DNA of 42,048 nt from an uncultured Clostridia bacterium. GTDB lineage: Bacteria; Bacillota; Clostridia; TANB77; CAG-508. Positions 35,165-42,048 of the stretch are shown piece by piece. How positions within the stretch are numbered: the stretch's first letter is position 1; each line of letters starts with the position of its first letter. The DNA lies in assembly GCA_944393485.1 (NCBI GenBank), contig CALYAJ010000013.1:1-42048 (forward strand). Reading direction: 5' to 3'. Under the pieces are notes generated by a model. The model saw only the letters and a list, made by a program, of their open reading frames with translations, had not been told where the DNA came from and did not search any database. The translations under genes and the position numbers were made by a program.

Positions 35165-35947
35165 ATGGCAGTAGTTGCAATGAAACAATTACTAGAAGCA
35201 GGTGTTCATTTTGGACATCAAACAAGAAGATGGGATCCAAGAATGGCAGAATATATATTCCAAGCTAGAAATGGTATTCACATCATCGATTTACAAAAAA
35301 CATCAAAAAAATTAGACGAAGCATATAGCTTTGTAAAAGAACAAGCAGAAGAAGGAAAAACAGTTCTTTTTGTAGGAACTAAAAAACAAGCACAAGAATG
35401 TGTTAAAGAAGCAGCTGAAAAAAGCGGAATGTACTATGTAGATCAAAGATGGTTAGGAGGAATGTTAACAAACTTCAAAACTATCAGAACTAGAGTAGAA
35501 AGATTAAAAGAATTAGAAAGAATGGAAGAAGACGGAACATTTGATGTTTTACCTAAAAAAGAAGTAATTGGACTTAAAAAAGAAATGGAAAAATTAGAGA
35601 AAAATTTAGGTGGAATAAAAGAAATGGAAGAACTTCCAGGAGTTTTATTTGTAGTAGATCCTAAAAAAGAAAGAACAGCTATATTAGAAGCTAAAAAATT
35701 AAACATACCAGTTGTAGGATTAGTAGATACAAACTGTAATCCAGAAGATGTAGACTATGCTATTCCTGGTAATGATGATGCTATAAGAGCTGTTAAATTA
35801 ATAGCAGATGTAATGGCAAATGCTATCATAGAAGGAAGACAAGGAGAAACATTCGAAACATCAGAAGAACAAGTAGAAAATTCAGAAAACGAAGAAAAAA
35901 GCATTGAAGAAATCGTTGCTGAAGAAACTGAAAAAGTAGAAGAATAA
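35165..35947 (+). CDS. rpsB: 30S ribosomal protein S2
   Basis: A 260-aa S2 with the typical [21 protein letters not shown] start, FVGTKKQAQ and [10 protein letters not shown]. The last ~35 residues are an acidic Glu-rich extension. AAAGGAGG precedes the ATG. It pairs with tsf downstream. Confidence 0.97.
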   Translation: MAVVAMKQLLEAGVHFGHQTRRWDPRMAEYIFQARNGIHIIDLQKTSKKLDEAYSFVKEQAEEGKTVLFVGTKKQAQECVKEAAEKSGMYYVDQRWLGGMLTNFKTIRTRVERLKELERMEEDGTFDVLPKKEVIGLKKEMEKLEKNLGGIKEMEELPGVLFVVDPKKERTAILEAKKLNIPVVGLVDTNCNPEDVDYAIPGNDDAIRAVKLIADVMANAIIEGRQGETFETSEEQVENSENEEKSIEEIVAEETEKVEE

Positions 35948-35954
35948 ATTTAGG

Positions 35955-36026
35955 AAGGTGAGAAAATATAAAATGTTAATTTAAACAAAAAGATTGATAT
36001 TTTAATTCTCGCCTTTTTGTTTAAAT
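35955..36026 (+). promoter_or_regulatory. attenuator-like spacer between rpsB and tsf
   Basis: AAGGTGAGAA (35955-35964) pairs with TTCTCGCCTT (36006-36015) and is followed by TTTGTTT, which gives a terminator. ATTTAAACAAAAAG (35979-35992) is a perfect complement of CTTTTTGTTTAAAT (36013-36026), which contains that T-tract. The two stems share bases and cannot both form fully. Confidence 0.6.
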
Positions 36027-36049
36027 AAAAAATAGAAGGAGGAATAATA

Positions 36050-36928
36050 ATGATAACAGCGGCTCAAGTTAAAGACTTAAGAGAAAAAACAGGTGCAGGA
36101 ATGATGGACTGCAAAAAAGCATTAACAGAAACAAATGGAGATATGGAAAAAGCTATAGAATATTTACGTGAAAAAGGAATTGCAAAAGCAGGTAAAAAAT
36201 CTGGAAGAATTGCAGCAGAAGGATTAGTAGAATGCTATATTTCAGACGATGGAAAAACAGGAGCAATTGTAGAAGTAAATGCTGAAACAGACTTCGTAGC
36301 AAAAAATCAAGAATTTAAAGATTTTGTTATGGATGTAGCAAAACAAATCGTAGAAAAAAATCCAGCTGATATTGAAGCTTTATTAGCACAAGAATCAATT
36401 TCAGAGGCAGGAAAAACAGTACAAGAAGTTTTAACAAATAAAATAGCAACAATCGGAGAAAATATGAATATTCGTAGATTTGCAAGATTTGAATCAGAAG
36501 GATTAGTTGCAAAATATATTCATGGTGATGGAAAAATTGCAGTATTAATCGAAGTAACAAAAAATAATCCAGATTTAGCAAAAGATATATGTATGCAAAT
36601 AGCAGCAGCTAGACCTGAATTTGTTAGAGATTCAGAAGTACCAGAAGAAAGAGTTGCTAAAGAAATGGAAATATTAAAAGTTCAAGCTATGAACGAAGGA
36701 AAACCAGAAGCTATAGCAGAGAAAATGGTTCAAGGAAGATTAAAGAAATTCTATGCAGAAATTTGTTTAGTAGATCAAGAATTTGTTAAAGATCCAAGCA
36801 AAAAGATTTCTGACATATTAAAAGAAAATGATATGGATGTAGTAAGATTTGTTAGATTCGAAAAAGGTGAAGGAATCGAAAAGAAAGAAGAAAACTTTGC
36901 TGAAGAAGTTGCAAAACAATTAAAATAA
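36050..36928 (+). CDS. tsf: elongation factor Ts
   Basis: A 292-aa nucleotide-exchange factor for EF-Tu. The N-terminal UBA-like domain contains VKDLREKTGAGMMDCKKAL, and VNAETDFVAKNQEF is the TDFV signature that contacts EF-Tu. Length is normal. AGAAGGAGG precedes the ATG. Confidence 0.97.
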   Translation: MITAAQVKDLREKTGAGMMDCKKALTETNGDMEKAIEYLREKGIAKAGKKSGRIAAEGLVECYISDDGKTGAIVEVNAETDFVAKNQEFKDFVMDVAKQIVEKNPADIEALLAQESISEAGKTVQEVLTNKIATIGENMNIRRFARFESEGLVAKYIHGDGKIAVLIEVTKNNPDLAKDICMQIAAARPEFVRDSEVPEERVAKEMEILKVQAMNEGKPEAIAEKMVQGRLKKFYAEICLVDQEFVKDPSKKISDILKENDMDVVRFVRFEKGEGIEKKEENFAEEVAKQLK

Positions 36929-36943
36929 TATAAAACAAATATG

Positions 36944-36982
36944 GAGTAGTTATGAAAAATCATATACTACTCTTTTTTTTTG
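36944..36982 (+). terminator. terminator after tsf
   Basis: GAGTAG and CTACTC with further pairing inside, followed by nine or more T. Confidence 0.85.
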
Positions 36983-37048
36983 TAAAAAACTGTATACTAT
37001 CTAATAATTTTTGTAGTATAATAATAAGGAATTTTTTAGGAGGGCAGT

Positions 37049-38239
37049 ATGGAAGAAAATGATTTTTCAAAAAGTTTTTATGTAAAAAGTATTATATTAA
37101 CAATAATTATTACAGCATTAGTAGCTTCGATGATTACAATAATTGTAATAAATAATACAGAAAGTAGTGATCTAATTGAAAATATAGAAACAAAATTAAA
37201 AAATATTCAAGGAATTATAGATAGTGATTATTTAGGTGAAATTGATGAAAACACAGTACTTGATTCCACAATAAAAGGTTATGTTTCAGGTCTTGGAGAT
37301 GAATATTCAGAATATTTTACGAAAGAAGAACTAGAAGAATATAAAAGTGATAATATTGAGGGAGCATATGTAGGAATAGGAGTATATATTATTCAAGATA
37401 CAGAAAAGAATGCTATAAAAGTTATTGCTCCAATAGAAGGTTCACCGGCAGAAGAAGCAGGTATTAAACCAGGTGATTATATTGTTAAAGTTGATGGTGA
37501 AGAAGTTACTGGTGAAAATATTACAGAAGCTACAAACAAAATGAAAGGTGAAGAAGGAACAAAAGTAAAAATTCAAATATTAAGAGATGATAAAACAATA
37601 GACATGGAAGTAGAAAGAAAAAATGTAAAAATAAATCATGTAGAATCTGAAGTTCTAGAAGATAATATAGGTTATTTAAAAATTTCAACATTTGACGAAG
37701 GATGTAGCGAAGAATTTGAGCAGAAATTGCAAGACTTGCAAAATAAAAATATAAAATCATTAATTATAGATTTAAGAAATAATGGTGGAGGTATAGTTGA
37801 CGAAGCATTAGCAATAGCAGATTTATTTACTGATAAAGATGTTACTCTATTAATTACAAAAGATAAAAATGGAAATGAAGAAATAAGAAAAGCACAATCA
37901 GATAAGAAAGTAGATTTACCAGTAATTGTACTTACTAATGAAAATACAGCAAGTGCTTCAGAATTATTAGTTGGAGTATTAAAAGACTATAATATAGCAA
38001 AATCGGTTGGAACTGTAACTTTTGGTAAAGGTGTTATCCAAGAATTGTTAACATTGCCAGATGAAAGCGGATTAAAGATTACTACAAATGAATATTATAC
38101 TCCAAAAGGAAACAAAATAAATAAAATAGGTATAGAACCGGATGAAAAAGTGGAATTACCAGATGAATATAAAAATGTTCTTGATGTCCCAAAAGATAAA
38201 GATACACAATTAAATAAAGCAATAGAATTACTAAAATAA
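37049..38239 (+). CDS. S41 family C-terminal processing protease (CtpA-like)
   Basis: A 396-aa secreted or membrane-anchored serine protease. The N-terminal membrane helix (about 13-34) is followed by a PDZ domain (about 100-185; GAYVGIGVYI, GSPAEEAGIKPGD) and the S41 core. The Ser-Lys-Gln set is S302 in TASASE, K327 in GKGVIQ and Q331, with the 25-residue Ser-Lys spacing seen in Tsp and CtpB. It is followed after 11 bp by the LCP gene, so both act at the cell envelope. Confidence 0.92.
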   Translation: MEENDFSKSFYVKSIILTIIITALVASMITIIVINNTESSDLIENIETKLKNIQGIIDSDYLGEIDENTVLDSTIKGYVSGLGDEYSEYFTKEELEEYKSDNIEGAYVGIGVYIIQDTEKNAIKVIAPIEGSPAEEAGIKPGDYIVKVDGEEVTGENITEATNKMKGEEGTKVKIQILRDDKTIDMEVERKNVKINHVESEVLEDNIGYLKISTFDEGCSEEFEQKLQDLQNKNIKSLIIDLRNNGGGIVDEALAIADLFTDKDVTLLITKDKNGNEEIRKAQSDKKVDLPVIVLTNENTASASELLVGVLKDYNIAKSVGTVTFGKGVIQELLTLPDESGLKITTNEYYTPKGNKINKIGIEPDEKVELPDEYKNVLDVPKDKDTQLNKAIELLK

Positions 38240-38250
38240 AGGAGAGTATA

Positions 38251-39423
38251 ATGAAATTTCCAGAACATACTAAAGCAAAAAGTAAACAAAGAAAACAAAT
38301 ATATTTAATTATTGCAACAATAACTTTATTAATGGTTATAATAATAGGCTCATTTACTACTAAATTAGTAAAGAATGGTTTAAATTTAAGAGGTATGCTT
38401 ATGACAAGTATAGGTCAGGAAGAACAAGATATCGAAAACTTAGAACCATTATATTGTTTAGTAATGGGAATAAGTGAAGATATTTCTACTGAACTAACTG
38501 ATACAATTATGTTATGTGCATATTTTCCACAAGAACAAAAAGTTTCTATTTTATCCATTCCAAGAGACACATTTGTAGGAGATGATCCTAATAATACAAC
38601 ATCTTATGATAAGATAAATGCATTATATCAGACTTCACCAGAAAGAACTTTACAAGCAGTTAGAGAATTAACAGGAGTAGATGTAAGAAATTATGTTGTT
38701 ATAAATAATAATGCACTAATAAAACTTATTGATGCAGTTGGAGGAATATATTTTGATGTTCCAATAGATATGTGGTATGATGACGAAACACAAAATTTGC
38801 ATATTTACTTAAATAAAGGATATCAATTATTGAATGGCGAAAATTCAGTAAAAGTATTAAGATTTAGACATAATAACGATATGTCAACATATCCACCAGA
38901 ATATGGAGAGCAAGATATAGGAAGAATGAGAACACAAAGAGAGTTTATAAAAGCAGCAGCTAAACAAATTCTTTCAACTAGTAATATATTAAAATTAAAC
39001 GAATTGTTGGAAATAGTTTTTGATAATGTACAAACAAATTTATCAATATCTGATTTAATAAAATATGTGCCATCAGCTACAGAATTTAATACAGATAATA
39101 TGCAAACAGATGCACTTTCTGGAGTTGCTGACTATCTTGGAGCATTATCTTTCTTTATTGTAGATGAAGATACTTCAGAACAAAAAGTAAGTTCACTATT
39201 TAATCTTTCTATAAATGAAATACATGAAAATAAAGAAAAGTTTGAGAAAGAAAGAAAAACTAAAAAGAATACTAAAACAGAAAATACAACAAATACGAAT
39301 GATAACAATAATACAGCAACTGATAATACTACTGATACAGAGGAGATAACAGAAATAGCACCACCAACTATTAAAGAGACAAATAGTTTAGTAGTAAATT
39401 CAGGTACAAGAAAGAACAAATAA
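38251..39423 (+). CDS. LytR-CpsA-Psr (LCP) family ligase
   Basis: A 390-aa membrane protein that should attach glycopolymers to peptidoglycan. It has one N-terminal membrane helix (about 18-40) and then the LCP domain: DTIMLCAYFPQEQKVSILS, IPRDTFVG with the conserved Arg and Asp, YDKINALY and VLRFRHNNDMS with the catalytic Arg residues. The last ~75 residues are a Thr/Asn-rich low-complexity tail. AAAGGAGA precedes the ATG. Confidence 0.9.
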   Translation: MKFPEHTKAKSKQRKQIYLIIATITLLMVIIIGSFTTKLVKNGLNLRGMLMTSIGQEEQDIENLEPLYCLVMGISEDISTELTDTIMLCAYFPQEQKVSILSIPRDTFVGDDPNNTTSYDKINALYQTSPERTLQAVRELTGVDVRNYVVINNNALIKLIDAVGGIYFDVPIDMWYDDETQNLHIYLNKGYQLLNGENSVKVLRFRHNNDMSTYPPEYGEQDIGRMRTQREFIKAAAKQILSTSNILKLNELLEIVFDNVQTNLSISDLIKYVPSATEFNTDNMQTDALSGVADYLGALSFFIVDEDTSEQKVSSLFNLSINEIHENKEKFEKERKTKKNTKTENTTNTNDNNNTATDNTTDTEEITEIAPPTIKETNSLVVNSGTRKNK

Positions 39424-39449
39424 AGTCCTGCTAAATGCAGGACTTTTTA
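39423..39449 (+). terminator. terminator after the LCP gene
   Basis: AAGTCCTGC and GCAGGACTT pair perfectly around TAAAT, followed by TTTT. Confidence 0.9.
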
Positions 39450-39488
39450 TGTAAGATGAAAAAAATCTTATAAATAGCGATAGAATTA

Positions 39489-40106
39489 TTAATGTTTATT
39501 TTTATCAGTTAAATCTATAATTTTATTTAGTACATCACTATATTTTTGGAAAGCTGTTTCATTAGGCATTACTAAAAAGTCGTTAATATTAAAGTCTTTT
39601 TGTGATATTTTATTTGTAATTAATTCTCCAGAAATATTACCTGATTCAGTTTTTAGTAAATTCAAAGTATCTTTAGCATTAACTTTGGCAAGACCTAAAA
39701 CTTCATTTTTATCAAACATAAAATCTTTTTCATTTCCATCATATTCACAAACATAAACATTTGAAAATGCTCTATCGTGAAATTCAGTACCATCTTTTTT
39801 TATTTTATCTGCTTGATATTTGTAAACATTTACTAATTGGGCATTTTCATAATTTATATCAATTCCAATTTCTTCTTTTATTTCTCTTGCAAATCCTTGT
39901 TTTACTGTTTCTTCTGATTTGATATGCCCAGATGCTGTGGTATATAATTGATTTTCGTCTTTTCTTATTTGAAAATATACATTTCCCTTTTTATCATATA
40001 ACCAACAATGTACAGTTTTATGCCATAATGCATTGCTATGAACTTTTTCTCTTGTTTCTTTTCCTATATAATTACCACTTTCATCATAAATATCTAAATA
40101 TTCCAT
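39489..40106 (-). CDS. Nudix hydrolase, IPP-isomerase-like subgroup
   Basis: A 205-aa Nudix protein with box GHIKSEETVKQGFAREIKEE followed by IGI. The opening MEYLDIYDESGNYIGKETRE is typical of the IDI-like group, as in the Nudix protein at 8378-8914, although the two differ widely. A C-terminal extension of about 60 residues has no recognised motif. AAAGGAGA precedes the ATG. It is divergent from the MYG1 gene. Confidence 0.88.
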   Translation of the reverse strand: MEYLDIYDESGNYIGKETREKVHSNALWHKTVHCWLYDKKGNVYFQIRKDENQLYTTASGHIKSEETVKQGFAREIKEEIGIDINYENAQLVNVYKYQADKIKKDGTEFHDRAFSNVYVCEYDGNEKDFMFDKNEVLGLAKVNAKDTLNLLKTESGNISGELITNKISQKDFNINDFLVMPNETAFQKYSDVLNKIIDLTDKNKH

Positions 40107-40212
40107 ATAAATTCTCCTTTTAAATTTTTTTATATTCTAACACAAAGTTTAATAATATTAAAGAATTAAATAGAAGTAAAAAGTTGAAAAATGATTAACA
40201 ATAAACATTATT

Positions 40213-40241
40213 TTGACTAATTATGTAAAATGTGGTATAAT
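40213..40241 (+). promoter_or_regulatory. promoter of the MYG1-family gene
   Basis: TTGACT (40213-40218), 17 bp, TATAAT (40236-40241) with an extended TGG. A strong sigma-A promoter. Confidence 0.8.
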
Positions 40242-40247
40242 AATAAT

Positions 40248-40352
40248 TGGAACTTATAGTTGAAAAAATTTTAAATCAGTTTTTGTATGAAGATGCTTGA
40301 AACGATATATAGCAGATGAGTACAATTGTAACTGATTTAAAGAAAACAGGAG
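40248..40352 (+). ncRNA. structured 5' UTR of the MYG1-family gene
   Basis: TTTAAATCAGTT (40270-40281) and AACTGATTTAAA (40330-40341) are perfect 12-bp complements enclosing 48 nt. Inside, TTGTA (40283-40287) can pair with TACAA (40321-40325), and TGCT with AGCA. The stem ends ten bases before AGGAGG. No known riboswitch consensus was recognised. Confidence 0.5.
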
Positions 40353-40362
40353 GAAAAAAATT

Positions 40363-41271
40363 ATGTTAAAAACAACAAAAAGAATGGAACAGGCAAATGT
40401 AGTGACTCATGCAGGAGTTTTCCATGCTGACGAGGTTATGGCAACAGTCATCCTTGATCGGGCATTGGAAGGAGTAGAAGTGCTCCGTACTTTCAGAGTA
40501 CCGGAAAATTTACCGGAAGATGTCATTGTATATGACATCGGAGGCGGTAAATATGACCACCACCAGAAAGGTGGAAACGGTGTTCGTGAGAATGGCGTTC
40601 CGTACTCATCTTGTGGCCTTATTTGGAAAGAATTTGGTCATAAGGTGGTAGAGGAGGCAGAAACTCCGAATCCAGAGCTTGTCTGGAGCCTGATTGACAG
40701 GGATCTGATTCAGGGCATTGATGCACTTGATAATGGTGCAATGCCAAAAGCAGAATATCCTGCTCAGGCGCTGACAATCACAGGAATAATATCCCAGTGT
40801 AATCCTAACTGGGATGAGGACTTGGATGCCGATGAGGCATTCGAAAAGGCCTGTGAATTGGCCGATACTGTGTTTGAAAATATTCTTACAAACGCAGTAT
40901 CTAAAGCCAATGCTCAGCAGCTGGTGGACGAGGCAATCGAAAAATCTGAAAATGGGATAATGAATCTGGAAAGATTCGTTCCGTGGCAGGAGTTTTTGTT
41001 TGCTTCAGAACTTCCAAAGTCTGAAGAAATACTTTTTGTGGTATTTCCTTCGAACAGAGGAGGTTTCAACTGCCAGTGTGTACCGGACAGTCTTGGAGGC
41101 TTCGGCCAGCGTAAGCCACTCCCTCAAGAATGGAGAGGCTTACCTGCTGCAGAGCTTCAGCAGGTGACCGGAGTTGAGACTGCAATCTTCTGCCATCCGG
41201 CGGGCTTCATGTGTTCAGCAGAAACACGTGAGGACGCCATAAGAATGGCGGAGCTTGCAATGCGAAGCTAA
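40363..41271 (+). CDS. MYG1/UPF0160 family protein
   Basis: A 302-aa member of the MYG1 (UPF0160) family, related to DHH phosphoesterases; eukaryotic MYG1 is a 3'-5' exonuclease. Metal-site motifs are THAGVFHADE (15-24) and YDIGGGKYDHH (57-67). The gene is clearly richer in GC than its neighbours and uses CGT, CGG and CTG codons that are nearly absent elsewhere, which suggests transfer. It carries its own promoter, a structured leader and a terminator. AGGAGG precedes ATG 40363. Confidence 0.9.
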   Translation: MLKTTKRMEQANVVTHAGVFHADEVMATVILDRALEGVEVLRTFRVPENLPEDVIVYDIGGGKYDHHQKGGNGVRENGVPYSSCGLIWKEFGHKVVEEAETPNPELVWSLIDRDLIQGIDALDNGAMPKAEYPAQALTITGIISQCNPNWDEDLDADEAFEKACELADTVFENILTNAVSKANAQQLVDEAIEKSENGIMNLERFVPWQEFLFASELPKSEEILFVVFPSNRGGFNCQCVPDSLGGFGQRKPLPQEWRGLPAAELQQVTGVETAIFCHPAGFMCSAETREDAIRMAELAMRS

Positions 41272-41276
41272 TGTGA

Positions 41277-41322
41277 AGAGAGAAGGCAATGTTCTACAAC
41301 TGTAGAACTTGCCTTCTCTCTT
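41277..41322 (+). terminator. long terminator after the MYG1-family gene
   Basis: An AGAGAGAAGGCAA arm with GTTCTACA pairs with TGTAGAAC and TTGCCTTCTCTCT, with one unpaired base. It shares TAGAACTTGC with the hairpin at 8897-8934. Confidence 0.85.
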
Positions 41323-41495
41323 TGTTGCATTTGAATAGGTTATTTATAATAAATTATCTATTTATATTATAGCAAAAGTTTTCTTGGTGCCATAGTGGTA
41401 CACGTTTGGAAATTTTTATTAAGGTTAATTTCTAATACAAGTATATCACATAACATTGAACTGGAGATATTAAATTTTTAATTCCTTGTAATTTT
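41323..41495. other. AT-rich gap without a recognised feature
   Basis: No ORF, promoter or RNA gene is convincing here. A short imperfect palindrome occurs around GTGCCATAGTGGTAC (about 41388-41402). Confidence 0.4.
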
Positions 41496-42048
41496 TTAAT
41501 TAAAATCTATCTCTTCATCATCTACAACACCTTGTTCAATAAATCTTATAATTTTTTTTCACTTCATTAGTTACTAAATTTCTCAAGTCGTTATCATTTT
41601 TTACATTATTAAATGAAATAATTGAATTTTCAGGTTATTCATAAATGAGGTCAAACTTATCTCCAGCTAATTGCTTTTTTAATTCCATACCAATTCTTCT
41701 TAAATGAGCTTGATTGGACACTAAAACTATTTTCTTATTATTTATTAAATTGGTATCTCTTAATATTTGTATAGAATTAACAATATTTTCTTCGGTAGTA
41801 GTTGATCTATCATCAACTAAAATTTTATTTTCTGCTATTCCAAAATTTAATAGAGTTTTTTTCATATATTCAGATTCATTAAAATTACCATTTACACCAA
41901 TTCCACCAGTTAATAGAATGGTATCAATTTTCTTGCTTTTTAAAATTTTAATTGCACACTCTAACCTTTCGTCCAATAATGGTTTTAAATGGCATCCAAA
42001 TATTATAAGACAATCAGCCTCTAAAAATTCGCTCTTTATTGTGCTAAA
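41496..42048 (-). pseudogene. YdcF/DUF218-family gene, decayed 3' end, cut by the window edge
   Basis: The reading frame is open from the right edge (42048) to TAA at 41637-41635; an apparent TTG start at 41976 is not the true start because LIIFGCHLKPLLDERL continues upstream in frame. Family segments are TILLTGGIGVNG, TTTEENIVNS and VSNQAHLRRIGMELK, typical of DUF218 proteins. After the TAA the same frame goes on as PENSIISFNNVKNDNDLRN, and after a run of eight A on the coding strand a one-base shift restores KIIRFIEQGVVDDEEIDFN to a stop at 41498-41496. The C-terminus is thus separated by one stop and one frameshift. Confidence 0.75.

Overview
The window is AT-rich Clostridia-type (Firmicutes) chromosome. 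Protein genes use AGA for arginine and TTA for leucine almost throughout, have strong AGGAGG ribosome-binding sites, and often use TTG or GTG starts. The gene content supports this: a CadC/CadA metal pair, mtaB, a FemX-type peptidoglycan aminoacyltransferase beside an alanine-racemase-family gene, DUF1189, an L21 leader with rplU-rpmA-obgE, a DprA without accessory domains, PBP1A, rpsB-tsf, CtpA and LCP. An uncultured gut Clostridia lineage is the best guess; the sequence alone does not fix the genus.

Layout: 1-1063 holds two small single-gene units (145 and 57 aa) that are richer in GC than the rest. 1121-3512 is a cadmium/zinc resistance operon (cadC-cadA) with a three-half-site operator. 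3537-6731 carries mtaB, a 38-aa leader ORF with a TetR regulator, and a coiled-coil protein of unknown role. 6833-7094 is a tRNA(CAT)-tRNA-Tyr pair. Directly downstream, 7106-9218 looks like an accessory island: a PD-(D/E)XK nuclease-like gene, an unknown gene with a damaged or unconventional start, a Nudix hydrolase, and a truncated relative of the 145-aa protein. 9264-20404 is mostly housekeeping: a PflA-like radical SAM protein, a TGS-uridine kinase, an RNHCP protein, a U32 peptidase on the minus strand, a 50-aa Cys-rich membrane peptide, then femX, alr, DUF1189 and ftsH. 20477-22341 is an isolated unit encoding a pentapeptide-like/radical SAM fusion. 22519-27772 has an almost leaderless rluA-type gene on the minus strand, a FlaR-like kinase, then the L21 leader, rplU, rpmA, trpS, a cupin gene and obgE. 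27900-33615 holds an SOS-type dinB, folD, dprA and a PBP1A. 33636-39449 holds cysS, rpsB-tsf with an attenuator-like spacer, ctpA and an LCP gene. 39489-42048 holds a minus-strand Nudix gene, a GC-richer MYG1-family gene behind a structured 5' UTR, and a decayed YdcF-family gene that runs off the right edge.

The most unusual items are the dispersed GC-richer single-gene cassettes that carry their own promoter and terminator (145 aa, 57 aa, MYG1, and the truncated 75-aa copy), the pentapeptide/radical SAM fusion, the structured MYG1 leader, the rpsB-tsf spacer with mutually exclusive hairpins, a ~36-bp gene-end repeat present twice, and an L21-L27 operon with no Prp protease, whose L27 also lacks the N-terminal extension that Prp removes.
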